DNA from: Nageia nagi
Taxonomy: Eukaryota > Pinophyta
NCBI GenBank assembly: GCA_050084985.1
Contig: JBITNC010000002.1
Coordinates: 17,918,001-17,982,000 of the forward strand
Direction: 5' to 3'
DNA length: 64,000 nt
Both the position numbers and the translations under genes were made by a program. The notes under the pieces are model-generated. The model was not told the origin of the DNA. It searched no databases and saw nothing but the letters and a program-made list of their open reading frames with translations. Shown piece after piece: positions 25,020 through 37,211 of the stretch (the stretch's first letter is position 1; each line of letters starts with the position of its first letter).

Positions 25020-26532
25020 AAATAAGCTTCTAAGTATGAGTGTTGGATGGAAGCCATGAAAGTGGAGTATGAGGCACTTATAAAAGTAAAACTTGGGATT
25101 TGGTTCCTTATCCCAATGAGAAGAATGTGATTGGCAATAAGTGGATCTATAAGGTCAAGTTCAATTCAATTGAAGATATTGAAAAATACAAGGTAAGATT
25201 AGTAGCCAAAGGTTTTGCTTAGAAATATGATATAGATTATGAGAAAACCTTTGCTCCCATGGCAAAGATGCCTACTGTCAGGATTATCCTTGCTCTTTCT
25301 GCAACTCAAATATGGAAAGTTTTTCAACTTGACATCAAGAGTGCATTTCTCAATGGTGAATTAGATGTGGAAATCTTCATGAATCAATAGGCAAAGAGTC
25401 CTTTGTGTGCAAACTAAAGAAATCATTGTATGGACTTAAGCAAGCACCTTGATCCTGGTACAAAAATATTTTAGGGTACTTTGCAGACATTGGATTCTCC
25501 AAGTGTTTTTTTGACTCTGATTTATATGTCCTCAATCAGGAAAAAGATATGGTCTTGATTCTCCTTTATGTGGATGATTTTATGATAACTAGGAACAATG
25601 ATGAAATCATTCAAGAGTGCATATACAAACTTAAGGTAATGTATGAAATGACTGATTTTGGTCTCTTGCACTACTATCTTGGAATGCAAGTGTATCAATA
25701 CAAAGATTGTACTTATCTCAATCAATCTAAGTATATATTAGACATCTTGTAGAAGTTTGGAATGGAGGAGTGTTGATATGCTACAATCTCAATCTCTCTT
25801 GAAATCACTATCTTTTAGCTCTAACTCTCAGTTAGTTGATGCTACAACTTACAGACATTTAATTGGTAGTCTTTTTTATTTAACTATATTCAGGCTAGAT
25901 ATTATCTTTGCAGTGAATCTAATGGCCTAATTCATGCAAAAACCATATGTTGAGCATCTCAATGCTATTAGGAAAATCTTGAGGTATGTTGTAGGGACTA
26001 AGGATCTTACTCTCAAGTATTTTAAGTTTTCCTCATTTGTTCTCTTTGTATTCTTAGATTATGATTATAGGGGGGAGATAGAGATGACAAGAAATCAACC
26101 TCTATGTATGTGTTTAGCATTGGTGTAGGTGCTATCTCTTGGGCTTTCAAGAAGTAGCCTACTATTTCTTTTTCAACCATAGAAGCTGAATACCATGCCA
26201 TGTCTATTGCAACCCAGGAATCCATTTTGCTAAGGCATCTTCTGAAAGAAATTAGGTATGATAAAGGTGGCTCATCTTTGATTTTCTCATACAATCAATC
26301 AGTTATTTCTTTGGCTAAGAATATTATGTTCTATTAGAGAACAAAACATGTGGAAATCCATACCCATTTTATCAGAGAGAATGTTCTTGATGGCATCATA
26401 CACATGGAGTATTATCCATCCATCGTAAACTCCATTGATTTATTTACCAAGCGTCTCCTAGAAGCTCAGTTCTATAAGCTTAAGGATGCTATTGGGTTGG
26501 TGAAGTTGCCCTCAAGGGGGAGTGAAGTTTGA
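25020..26532 (+). pseudogene. copia A reverse transcriptase and RNase H, broken
   Basis: It reads through YKVKFNSIEDIEKYKVRLVA, a KGFA-stop-KYDIDY block (TAG 25220), FQLDIKSAFLNGELD, a QAP-stop-SWY block (TGA 25450) and the catalytic LLYVDDFMITRNN. LHYYLGMQVY follows, then a TAG at 25750. RNase H has STIEAEYHAMSIATQE after a TAG at 26155, and the C-terminus is open to 26532. Most stops replace CAG or CGA codons. Confidence 0.88.
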
Positions 26533-27236
26533 ATTCTTATGTTGAATTCATATTTATGATGATAACTTCACCTTAGAAGGATTTTGTATTGTATAGTGTT
26601 GATTTTGTTATACACCTTCATGGTAAGTTCGCTCTATGTGAGGAACTTATTGTACAAAATTTTAAAAGTAAAAAAATTGGCCAATCTAGCACTATTTAGT
26701 TATCCATGTGTGAGAAACTCTTATGTGTCTTTTAACACTATTTAGTTATCCATATGTGAGGAACTCGTATGTGCATGCTCTATTTTAAAATGATAATTAA
26801 CACATGTTTTATATATAACAGGTGACTGAGTTTTTGGCATGGCATCTTTGTGATGATTTATAATGCACCATTGATTAGTTTTTGATGGCATTTGTATGAT
26901 TCATCTATCCTTGTTTATATGAATATGTTGCATCTAACTGATCTTGTTATTTGAGCTGCTTATGACTTGCAAGTTCCTTTGAGATTGTAGGTTACTTACT
27001 TTAGGTATACAAGCTCTTGAAGACTCTTCATGACTTTCAGTTGGATGAATATTTCATGTACATTGAAATTGATTATGGTTAATGATTGTATTTGACAAAG
27101 TAGTGAGTCTCAAACTAGATCTTTCTTACTTCACAAATATATAAAAAGTTCTCATCTCCATTGTATCTATTTGGAGGAGAACTCTCTTACTTTCTCTTTT
27201 TCTTCTCTATTATTTGCTCTATCTTAATATTGCATT
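26533..27236 (+). other. Spacer between pol and 3' LTR of copia A, with a repeat pair
   Basis: Non-coding. At 26686-26790 the unit ACTATTTAGTTATCCATGTG plus TGAGRAACTC occurs twice. Element B carries the same unit four times in its spacer. Confidence 0.75.
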
Positions 27237-27245
27237 AAGGGGGAG
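27237..27245 (+). promoter_or_regulatory. Polypurine tract of copia A
   Basis: AAGGGGGAG lies directly before the 3' LTR start TGTTGGAATG. Confidence 0.9.
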
Positions 27246-27744
27246 TGTTGGAATGTATAATGCATTATTGTAAATTTTATGTAATAATCTTCTATGTAAG
27301 TTCACTAATACTTAAGGGTATCATTTGATACCTTAAGTATTTAAGTGAAAATGATAATGTTACTTATCCTACACTCCATGTCATGAGCATGCCTCTTGGG
27401 TAAAAGGTTGTGCATGTCATGCTTTTGTACATTAGATAAAAGGCTGATCCAAAGAGGGATTTTGGCCTATAAATAGAAGGCTCTCTTTTTGTGATTATAC
27501 ACCAATTTGTGAAGTAAAGCTATGTTATAGAATAGTGTTTAGGAGATGAGTTAGGAGAATTGTAAGAGATTCATATTTGTGAATGAAGTGAGATCTAGTT
27601 AGTGTATGTACTCCTAGTTGGAGGAACCACTTACATCTTGTGTCACTTTATGGGATTGTCTTCTTAAGTTATCTTGATGTTAGTATGAACTTTCATGTGA
27701 TCTTGTGAGTTTAATGTTGTTCATGTTATAGTTCAATTCTCTTA
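27246..27744 (+). repeat. 3' LTR of copia A
   Basis: 499 bases from TGTTGGAATG to AATTCTCTTA (the final CA is mutated to TA). It is collinear with 19136-19620 apart from one 14-base length difference and scattered substitutions. Confidence 0.92.
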
Positions 27745-27749
27745 GATGC

Positions 27750-29365
27750 ATGAGAGATATTATTGGAAAGGATGATCCTATGATTGGGATCATACTTAGG
27801 AAGGATTTTTTACCAAAATATTTTAGGGGAGTGGCATAAAAAATGAATAAGATCTAGGCTATGTTGATGAAGGAAAAGGTATCTCTTTCTCCAAAGGAGT
27901 AACCTATTGTCTCTAAGGAGGATACTAGTGAGTTGGGGAGAAATTCAGATAATGCTTTTTAATTTTTATGAGTAGAATTACATTCCTCATTAGGAAAAAT
28001 ATTCATAGGGAAATAACTTATAGGATATGGGCTAGGAGGGGTTTTAGTGGTATGGCAGTAGGAGTCCAATGTTCCTGTCTAAAGAGCTTTAATTAATAAT
28101 GTTGATGGATAATTTACAATGGAGAGGGATGAGATCCTTGGGAGAATTTAGTGTAGGTTGTTTATAAATGCAAAGGAATATCTCTAAATATATTCCATAC
28201 TAACCCAAGGGACATGATTAGATGAGTGGTCATGGAGTAATGGAGGGAATAATGATGGATATAGTGAGTGAGAGTGCAAAATGATCAGTTAAGGGTGGGG
28301 GATAATCAAAGATATTGAAATGGAATATGAGTGAGAAGAGGATGATGGAACAAAGAGTATGATCTATGGTACTAATTCCATCATTATGTGTAAAGTAAGT
28401 GAGCACACAATAATTTGGAAAGCAAGACAACTCATTCAAGATAATGAGTCTATTGGATTCACCCAACTATAAAAGATGTTTCTCGTATACATTGTAACTT
28501 GTGAGTCAATGGATATCTTAGTAAGACCAAGATCTTTGAGATCCAATGCTTAGGTTTTTAGCCATGCATTTTGAGGTCATAGAGAGGGACTTGCATGGAA
28601 CTAGTGTGGGAATTTAAGTTCGTCAAAATTAGCATCTCTTTTATCATTTCATATCTAGTGATATCCTCATATAGGTCATGGTAAAGATCTCCATTTGTAT
28701 GGATAACAAAGTTGGATGTGGTTGAAGGGATGTAAAAAATAGTAATGAATGGTATATGACAATGGAGTCTAATCCATAGGAATCTAGAGTGGGACTCTGA
28801 ATATACAAGTTTCGTAAAGCTTTAAATTTCATCCAAAATGAGTGAAATAACTCCTCCTGAACCTTTGAAACTCTCAAAATGATCATGCATGATTTACCAA
28901 AAACTAGACCACCAAAAGTAACCAATGCTAGATGGTAGGGTCTACTTAAGGCTCTTATGTATCTCACAAACAAGTATAATATCATGTTTGGTAATCACTT
29001 CTTCAAGTTAACTGATAGAGTACCACATCATATTGTTGCAATTCCAACAAGTTATAACAATATCCTCATCTCTTTGCACCCTTGCCTTTTTATGTCAAGA
29101 TAGTTATTTGGGAGGTAAGGGATTGTACCACCCAAGGGGAGGGGAGCACTTAATGATTGCATGTAGATCTTTTATTCTTATCCATTGTTAGATTTCCTAG
29201 TTGTTTCCACTTGTTCTTTGGATTTGTGTAACTCATCTCCTTGTAAGCTAGTAAGGTCTCATTAAGAAAGATATTACTCTTGAGACCAAAGAGTTTCCTC
29301 TTAGCCCTAAAATATTACATATGCTTAGAAACATTAGTGAAGCGTATGACCAATGTAGATTCAAG
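27750..29365 (-). pseudogene. L1-type LINE, part 2: endonuclease and ORF1 end
   Basis: Continues the LINE at 17100-19135 beyond the copia A insertion. On the - strand near 29020-29060 there is a VITCWNCNNM block like the start of an APE-type endonuclease. Near 28230-28466 comes its end: ISTIDHTLCS and LTDHFALSLTI, matching the conserved ID and DH positions. At the high-coordinate end, near 29252-29340, IRFTNVSKHM and FRAKRKLFGLKSNIFLNE look like the C-terminal part of an L1 ORF1 protein. There are many stops. Order and strand are exactly those of one LINE when the copia insertions are removed. Confidence 0.78.
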
Positions 29366-29370
29366 AAAGA

Positions 29371-29579
29371 TATGAAAATTGAAAGAACTTGATATTGTTC
29401 TCAAAATGATTACAATTTATAGTGCAAAAAGTAACCTAAAAAATAGCACCATACTAAAGTAATAGCACCAGACTCTATTCATAGGCTATGACTAACAAAA
29501 AACTAAATATATAAATATCTATGCCTACATAGAATTAGGAAAATCTTAGATACATATAATGCTAGATCATATTCTAACA
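29371..29579 (-). repeat. 3' LTR of copia C
   Basis: On the - strand it runs from TGTTAGAATATG to TTTTCATA. It matches 34787-34986 closely over its full length, with a few small length differences. Confidence 0.92.
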
Positions 29580-29599
29580 TTCTCCCCATTAAAGTTAAG

Positions 29600-30643
29600 A
29601 GGGCTGACCAAACAGTCTCTCAGCTTTAAATACTAAGCTTTAGCAACTCCTTTGGTGAAGATGTCCACTATATTTTCCAAAGTGTTGCAATGCCTTAGCT
29701 CAGTCACCTTTTTCTCCACCATGTCTCTGATGAAATGATACTTCATGTTAAAGTGCTTTGACCTACTATGGTGGATAGGATTATATGCTAGTTGAATGGC
29801 ACTCATATTGTCACAACATAATATGGTAGGACCATTTTGTCATTCTCTTATTTCTTCAAGAACCTTTCTTATCTTGTTTCTTTAAGAACCTTTCTTATCC
29901 ATAAGGCTTGGGCACTAACATTGGTAATTGATATGTACTCAACCTCAGTAGATGATAGTGCTAACATGGTTTACTTTTTGGAACTCTAAGTGATTAGCCT
30001 AGAACAAAGACTAAAATAGTTCAATAAAGTAGATTTCCTATCATCTATGTTGCTTCCCCAATCACTATCACTAAAGCCAACTAACTTTACATATCATTTT
30101 TATGGTAATGAATACCATAATCCATTGTACCATTTACATATCTCAAAATTCTTTTAGCTGCTTGAAGATGTAGTTCAGACGGATCAATCATAAACCTTGA
30201 TACTAAAGAACAATATACTAAATATCTAGCCTTGTGTCGGTGATAAACATCAAACTCCCAACCATGCTTCTGTAATTGGTCTTGTCAACTTTTGATGCTC
30301 CATCATCTTTGCTTAGTTGTATCCCATGCCCTATTGGAGTTGCAACTGACTTGCACTTCTCCATGGCAAATTTATTCATCAAGTTTTGAGCATAATTGAA
30401 TTGACATATGAAGATCTCATTTTTCTTTTGATATACCTCCATTCCTAGGAAGTTACTCATCAAACCTAGATCCTTTATTTCAAACTCTTGCATCATGGAG
30501 TTTTTGAACTCCTCATTCATTTTAGCATTACTACACATGAATATAAGGTCATCCACATATAAGTAAACAAGAATGATGTATGTAGTAGAGGGTGGGTTCA
30601 CTTTTGCTTCTAGTGAATCCATAGTTTTGAAAATAGCCATCAA
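29600..30643 (-). pseudogene. copia C RT C-terminal half and RNase H, broken
   Basis: 30218-30643 is one open stretch with YLYVDDLIFMCSN (catalytic YVDD), FEIKDLGLMSNFLGMEVYQ, CKSVATPIG and NYRSMVGSLMF. Below 30218 the RNase H part is read only in pieces, such as LHLQAAKRILRYVNGTMDYG, with many stops. Confidence 0.87.
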
Positions 30644-30649
30644 TATGAG

Positions 30650-31560
30650 AGTACCATGCTCTTGGTGCCTATTTTAGCCCATATAATGCTTTCTTAAGTT
30701 TGTAGACAAGATTTCCTTTACCTTGTTCTTCAAGACCTTAAGGTTATTGCAGAAAAACCTATTCATTAAATTACCCATTTAGAAAAGCACTTTTAACATC
30801 CATATGATGAATGTTCCACCCTTTGTGGGCATCCAAAGAAAGTACTAGTCTAATGGTCTCTTGCCTTGGCATAGGAGCAAAGGTTTCTTCATAGTCAATC
30901 CCATACTTTTGAGTAAACCCTTTTGCTACTAGTCTTACCTTAAAACTTTCAATGCTTACATCAGCATTGATATTGATATTATATACCCATTTGCATCCAA
31001 TACATTTCCCTTAGGAAGCTCCACTAACTCCCATGTATCATTCTTTTTTATGGATTTCATTTCCTCTTTCATAGCTTGTTGCCATACATCATGATTACAT
31101 GCTTTTTCATAACTAAGTGGCTCTAGCTTTACTCTACTCATTAAAGCATAGTTTACAATATCTCCCTTAGGATCTTGAGAGTCCTCATCACCATGCATGT
31201 GCAAATTTTCAAGTCTTTTCAAGACTTTATTCATCTCACTAGCTTGGCTTCTAATGTATCTTCTTTGAAATTTTTTATCCAACATTTGGAAAGAAGGATG
31301 ATATTGGAGTGTTCTTTTTCCTCTTAGTGATCATGGTGTATCTTCTTCCATTTGCATTAGAGAAAAACTTGATGCTCTTGATGGTACTTGTGGAGAACTT
31401 GGATTAGTACTTTGTGTACTTGAAGTAGAACTCTTCTTTGGACTTGGAGGAGGACTTGTATTTTTGTTCTTGGAAATGGGATGTACTTGGGAGGAACTTT
31501 CATCTTGAGATCCATCATCAACAAAGTGTTTTTGATGACCTCATATTCCCCCTTCATACA
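30650..31560 (-). pseudogene. copia C RT N-terminal region and linker, broken
   Basis: The 30956-31285 stretch has LSYEKACNHDVWQQAMKEEM followed by [14 protein letters not shown], the standard start of copia RT. Between 30650 and 30950 the RT core can be followed only with frame changes. The 31357-31557 part is the low-complexity integrase-to-RT linker. Confidence 0.85.
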
Positions 31561-32114
31561 AAATTATATCTCTTGAGATTACAACTTTGTGTGTTTTTGG
31601 ATTGTAGTCTATATGCCTTTGAAGATTCACTATACCCAATGAATATACATGATTGAATCTTGGGGTCAAGTTTCCTCCTTTGTTCATCAAGAATATGAGT
31701 ATATGCAAGACAACCAAAAACTTTGAAGTGCTTTACATTTGGCTTTTTGCCATACCATCCTTCATAGGGAGTTATCCCATCTAAACTAGAAATAGTACTT
31801 CTATTCAAAATGTAAACACTTGTTCTAACAACATCAACCCAAGACATGTTACTTAGCTTCTTTGTTTGGAGCATTGATATAGCCATTTCTAAAATAGTGT
31901 AGTTTTTCCTTTCAACCACACCATTCTATTGTGGGGTATAGGCAGTTGTTAATTTTCGTTTAATCCCACAATCTTTACAAAATTGGAGAAATGTTGTTGA
32001 ACAAAACTCCCCTCCTCTATCTATCCTCAAACATTTGATCATATAGCCACTTTGATTCTCTACATTATTCTTGAAATCTTGAAAGCATTTAAAAGCATGA
32101 TCTTTAGATTTCAA
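31554..32114 (-). pseudogene. copia C integrase core, broken
   Basis: Two open pieces, 31926-32114 and 31554-31919, are parted by one TAG in the TPQ-stop-NGVVER block. The first has CLRIDRGGEFCSTTF (second catalytic Asp kept). The second has the Glu region VERKNYTILEMAISML, then ITPYEGWYGKKPNVKHFKV and FIGYSESSKAYRL. The single stop is a CAG-to-TAG type change. Confidence 0.88.
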
Positions 32115-32539
32115 AAAATAAATCTAGTAATATCTAGAGTAATCATCTACAAAGGTAAGAAAGTAACTATTGTTACCCATGCTTTTGGTTTGCATTGAAC
32201 CACAAATATCTAAATATACCAATTACAGCGCTTGGCTCACTCTCCATGCTTCACCTCTTGGAAACTTTATTCGTGAGAGTTTTCCCATATCACATCCTTC
32301 ACACACGTCCTTGTGCTCTTCAACTTTTGGTCATCCACACATCATAGCTTGAGAAGTTAACAACTCCAAGCTTGCATAATTAAGATGACCATATCTCAAG
32401 TGCCAAAGTACACTTGGATTTTCAATGGCTATATTAGCAAGTTGAGCACCTCCTTGTTCCCCAAATTTAAGAGGAAACAACCTATTCTTTATCATAGGTA
32501 CTTGTGTAACAACTCTATTACAATTATTTTTGTCAAAAA

Positions 32540-32960
32540 TTACGTATTTTCCATCTTCAAAATAAGCCTATAGTTCTTTTCCATCATTTTTCCTACACTA
32601 AGCAAATTATGCTTGAGGTTAGGAGTGTAATAGATATTGTTTACCTTCTTTGTGCCTTCATTTGTTGAAACCTCCATGACTCCCATAACATCAACTTGTA
32701 GTACCTTGTCATCTCCCAATTTGATTTTGGACTTGTATGTGGAATCCATTGTAGCAAATAACTCTTCTTTGCCACTCATGATTTAAGCAACTAGAATCCA
32801 AAAACCAAATTTATTTGAGATTTTGATATGATTTTGCATAGGAAAGGAACAAATTTGTAGTCCCTTCCTCTTCACCATAGTTTCTATAATTATCACCTCT
32901 TCCTTCTTGAGAAGCCTTGAGTCTACAATCTCTTGCAAAGTGACCAAGTTTGCATAATAA
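32540..32960 (-). pseudogene. copia C protease and zinc knuckle, broken
   Basis: A knuckle remnant LCKLGHFARDCRLK has lost its first Cys. The protease motif reads LDSSCLNH (DSG changed to DSS), followed by a frame change. The part at 32540-32779 then contains SGKEELFATMD and IYYTPNLKHNLLSVGKMMEK, the well-known copia segment between protease and integrase. Confidence 0.82.
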
Positions 32961-33058
32961 TAGTAAGACTTGTTTGATTTGTCATATCCTCTTCCTCTTC
33001 CTGGATTCTCACCTCTTGATCTACCTCATCCTCTTCATCTTGAAGGAGATTTGCCTCT

Positions 33059-33769
33059 TCATCTTGAAGGAGATTTGCCTCTCCCTCTTCCTCTAGCTCT
33101 TGCACTTGATTCACCTTCTTTGGATGTGAAGGATTTCTCTTTCATACCCAAAATATTTGGAGTGTTAAATCTTTCCTCATGAGACATTAATGAACCTACT
33201 AACTGATCATATGAGAGAGTTGTAAGGTCCTTAGTCTCCTCAATTATGATAGAGATTTCTCTCCACTTCGGCAAAAGTGTCCTTAACACTTTCTTTACAA
33301 TGATTTCATTCTCCACTTTTTCACCAAAAGCTCTCATTTTGTCAACACATGCTTTGGCTTTCATGCAATAGTCTCCAACTTTTTTAGCCTCTTTCATCCT
33401 AAGATTTTCAAACTCTATTTTAAGAGTTTGTAATCTCACTTGCTTGACTTGGGTGTTTCCTTCATAGCTCTTTGTTAGAGCTTTCCATGCTGCCTTGGCT
33501 AAAGCACAACTTGCAATCCTTGGAAAGATTGTTTCATCCAAGGCTGCTTACAAGTAGAAGAGTGCCAAACTATTCTTCTTTTGTGCATCTCTCATTGGTG
33601 TTCTATTAGCACCTGGAACAACACTCCAATCAATAGGCTCTTCATAGTCATCTTCTACAATCTCCCAAGCACTTTTGCTGATGAGCAAATGCTTCATACA
33701 GATCAACCAGTATTCATAGTTCTCTCCTTTGAACTCTGGAATGGGCAGATTGTTATTGTTTGCAGCCAT
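33059..33769 (-). pseudogene. copia C gag, one stop
   Basis: The start ATG at 33767-33769 gives MAANNNNLPIPEFKGENYEY, typical of copia gag N-termini. A TAA at about codon 74 splits it (the C-to-T type). The rest, down to 33059, has AAWKALTKSYEG and VKQVRLQTLKIEFENLRMKE and ends in an Arg/Gly-rich tail. Apart from that stop it is nearly full length. Confidence 0.88.
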
Positions 33770-34772
33770 TGCTCAACAAATCAACAAGACTCTTCCACAC
33801 ACAGCTCTGACTTTGATAGTTACAACAATAATAAAATTCGTCATGTTCTTTTTAGAGTGCAGGATTATATTGGACCGTTCACTCACACAAAAAAATAGAC
33901 GTTTTATGCAACAACAACACTAAACAATCTCACACAATCTCAGATGTGTGCTAGCTCCTTCGTCAGTTAGACTGCAGTAGACTTTATGCTATATTTGCAC
34001 TCCATAAAATAATTGCAGGCTCACATCACTGAAAAAGGAGATATGTTTCACGCTACGCAAGGGTTATTACGAATTCTCAAGGATATGGCTTTCCTCTGCG
34101 AGCAACAGTTGTTGTCCAACCAAGTCAAATAAAAAAAAATAGTGTTGCAGTCTAACAACAGACCACATTCAGTCCAGTCTTCTCCAAACAGCAGACCACG
34201 TTCAATATAGTCTTCTCCAAACAACAGGCATTTTAAATCTCCTTCTCCACACATAACTCCATATATGTCACGAATCAGCAGGAAATTTAAAAACAACAAC
34301 AATGTGATTCTTTCACATGGGATGTACTACTCTTTCACAACAGCCAATACACTTCAATGGTGTCATGATGGCCCATATGAGTCTTCACACGATCTTCTTC
34401 ACGTGGGCGTAGGGTACTGGGTGAGTTCGTTTCTTATGATGAATAGGAGCAAATGTCCAGCTAGAGAGAATCACCAAATGCAACAAGGAGTAGCAGATCA
34501 CGTAATGAGTAGTAATGGCTCCTTCACGCCACACACAATCAACACTCCATGTTGATTTTTCTAAAAAACTACTTCTGCTTGCTTGCAGACCTCTCACGAG
34601 CAGACTTCTCAGACTTAGATGCAGGTGATAATGGCAGATGTCGATTGCTACAACATAATCTCTCACTATCTTTATTTTCCAACAGGCTAACTTGTTAATG
34701 ACAGAATTGAACTTCCACGAATGAGCAATTCTCCACAGCCAAAAACTAATTTACCCCTTCGGATCTAAAAAA
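33770..34772 (-). other. Leader of copia C
   Basis: About 1 kb between PBS and gag start, with no coding domain; the + strand open frames here are chance. It has repeated CAGACCACGTTC-like and CTTCTCCAAACA words around 34150-34250. Confidence 0.6.
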
Positions 34773-34785
34773 GCTCTGATACCAA
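34773..34785 (-). promoter_or_regulatory. Primer binding site of copia C
   Basis: GCTCTGATACCAA on the + strand is the complement of TTGGTATCAGAGC and lies just outside the 5' LTR. Confidence 0.93.
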
Positions 34786-34786
34786 A

Positions 34787-34986
34787 TATGAAAACTGAAA
34801 GAACTTGATATTATTCTCAAAACGATTACAATTTATAATGCAAAGAGTAACCTAAAAAATAGCACCAGACCAAAGTAATAGCACTAGACTTTATTCATGG
34901 GCTATGATTAACAAAAAACTAAATATCTATGCCTACAAAGCTTAGGAAAATGCTAGATACCTATAATGCTAGATCATATTCTAACA
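34787..34986 (-). repeat. 5' LTR of copia C
   Basis: 200 bases on the - strand, flanked at 34987 by AAAGA, which repeats the sequence at 29366-29370. Confidence 0.92.
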
Positions 34987-34991
34987 AAAGA

Positions 34992-35110
34992 TCCATGCTT
35001 TCTCTAACGTGATCTCTATTAAGCCGTGAGTACTCTAAATAAAGGAGTTCCTTACTGAAAGTGGATATATGGTTTAAGCAATCCACAAACCTGGAGGTTA
35101 AGGGCCTTGG
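34992..35110 (-). pseudogene. L1-type LINE, part 3: ORF1 fragment
   Basis: On the - strand this reads SRFVDCLNHISTFSKELLYL and EYSRLNRDHVRESMD up to the copia C insertion, and joins the ORF1-like frame at 29345. The join is supported by the perfect target duplication of element C. The LINE 5' end is not visible; it may lie a little further right. Confidence 0.55.
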
Positions 35111-36709
35111 TATGTCTATTAGAGTATATTTTACTTAAGAATAGTTTTACTTAAGTTTGCAAGGCTATTAGAGGTATTTTATTACTTTTTTTATTTTTTT
35201 CCTACTTTGTTTAGGTTTTAACAAATCTGGGGTATCTTTTTGAAGGTTGAGCATATTCTTTTCTTATTAGGCATATTTTTTTGACTCGAGGGTATTTGTT
35301 TGAGGGTTGATCATGTGTTTTTTTAAAGGTCGAGAGTTTAGTGAGCAAGCTAGGAACATTTGAGGGTTAAAAATAAATCCAAAAATGAGTTTCGAAGCTC
35401 CCAAAGCTTGTTGCACCTCTCCTAATTCCTCTCCAATGTTATAACCTCTTTAGAACTCCAAAAATGAGCCCCAAAACCCTAGTACATATTTTTCAAAATG
35501 TTAATACGGTGTGGGATAGATTGGATGATGTGGCATTACCTTGGTGGACTCCTGTTGAGGTACCATGATGTCTTGCTATTGATTGGATGTTGATTTGTTT
35601 CATTTGTGTTGAGTGGGTTGCTATATTTTTATTTATTTTTGACAATTTAACTCATCAACAATTTTTCGACAATAGAGCATCGAAGATCAAATTGCAAAAC
35701 TAACACCTCCAATGGATTCTTAATTCCTTATCGATCATTTTTAAGTACTTGAATGACCTCCTTTTCCCTCATGAGCAACCCAAAATTACATTTCAAAGTT
35801 TTTCATTTATATTATTAATGAAATCAATAGTTTTAATTTCATTAAACTTTTTATACTATGAGGCCTAAAGTTTTAAAATTTTGCACTCAATCAAATTAAT
35901 TGCATAACTTTTTCATACAGACTCCATTTTGAGTGTCATTTTTCCTAATACAAAGTAGACTCTGATCTCTTTTCAATGGTTTTGATTATAAGCTTGAGTT
36001 ATGAAGGCATTTTCAATGGAGGGGTATTTCTTTGCATATAATACATCCTTTGTCAAGTGTTACTTCATTCTTGGGAGGTTTTGCATGCTACATACTACAT
36101 TTAAAAGTACCATTTACCCTCATTTGGTCATTTGTTCGTATAATTTTGAACCTTGTTATCATCCCATTGTATTCAGATAGGTGGAGCCCACATACTTATG
36201 CTTGTGAAGTCCCTTTTAGTTGGACTATTGTTGTGATTATAAGGTTTATTTTTCATCCTATCTTCTCACTTTTCTTTTATGAGACACATTTGTTTAAGGG
36301 GGGTTTCCTTGTGTGACTTTTTACTTCGACATCTATATTGATATCTTTGCATGATACAATGATAAATCTTTCATGGGATCTTTTAGCACTTCCTATCAGT
36401 CCATGCATTGATCATGATCCATATCCTTCTTAGCTAGATAACCTTAGTGAGTACTTTTGTTCACTTGATATTTTGCCATATCATCTTAGTCATGAGTCTC
36501 ATCCATGCACACTTGAGTGGATTTTTTAGAGTGCTAGATCAAATTATATGTGCATGATTGTAAAATACAATATTGATAGTGTTGTTGGTGATTTTTATTT
36601 TTTATTCTTTATGCACACTTCAAGGATATATCATCTTGTGTTGAAGAATCTTTGATGCATAAGGATTTTTTGGATGAGTATGTGTTTCCTTTCCAGCTAT
36701 AGATATTTT
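35111..36709. other. Unassigned stretch left of copia B
   Basis: No recognisable coding domain. An open + frame at 36032-36316 has no known motif. It may belong to the LINE 5' end or to the missing 5' part of the gypsy element right of copia B; neither could be shown. Confidence 0.4.
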
Positions 36710-37211
36710 TGAGAGAATTGAACTATAACATGAACAATATTAAACTACCAAAATTGCATGAAAGCTCTCAATTCACATCTAACTATCACATAAGGCAATC
36801 TCACAAAGATAACACAAGATGTAAGTGGTTCCTCTAACTAGAAGTACATCTACTAATTAGATCTTTACTTCAATCACAAATACAACTCTCTTACAATTCT
36901 TCTAATCTCAACTCCTACACTTCTATACTATAACATAACTTTACTCCACAATTGATGTGTAATCACAAAGAGGGAGTCTTCTATTTATAGGCCAAAATCC
37001 CTCTTTAGATCACCCTTTTATCTAATGTACAAAAGCATGACATGCACATCTTTTTAGCCAAGGGGCATGCTCATGACATGGAGTGTAGGAAAGGTTACAT
37101 TATCATTTTCACTTAAATACTTAAGGTATCAAATGATACCATTAAGTATTAGTGAACTTACATAGAAGATTTAATGCAAACCTTTATAATAATGCATTAT
37201 ACATTCTAACA
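36710..37211 (-). repeat. 3' LTR of copia B
   Basis: 502 bases; on the - strand TGTTAGAATG to AATTCTCTCA. Collinear with the LTRs of element A. Confidence 0.9.

Larger units (their letters stand above)
19136..27744 (+). mobile_element. Ty1-copia element A, complete but defective
   Basis: LTRs are at 19136-19620 and 27246-27744, with a PBS beside the first and a purine tract beside the second. The domain order gag, zinc knuckle, protease, integrase, RT, RNase H is the copia order. The 5-bp flanks GAGGC (19131-19135) and GATGC (27745-27749) match at four of five bases, fitting an aged target duplication. The element interrupts a LINE: RT is on one side and endonuclease on the other, both on the - strand. 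Most genes in it are broken. An unusual point is a leader of almost 3 kb between PBS and gag. It is of the same family as element B. Confidence 0.93.
29371..34986 (-). mobile_element. Ty1-copia element C, complete but defective
   Basis: It is 5.6 kb with LTRs at 29371-29579 and 34787-34986, about 200 bases each. A perfect 5-bp target duplication AAAGA lies at 29366-29370 and 34987-34991. The PBS lies at 34773-34785 (read on -) and the purine tract next to 29580. Domains in - order are gag, knuckle, protease, integrase, RT and RNase H. It is a different family from A/B: short LTR, short leader, different proteins. It was inserted into the ORF1 part of the LINE. It looks younger than A, because its reading frames are longer. 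Confidence 0.95.

Noticed and set aside
36032-36316. 94-residue + strand open frame left of copia B
   Set aside because: Hydrophobic and AT-driven with no known motif and no supporting context.
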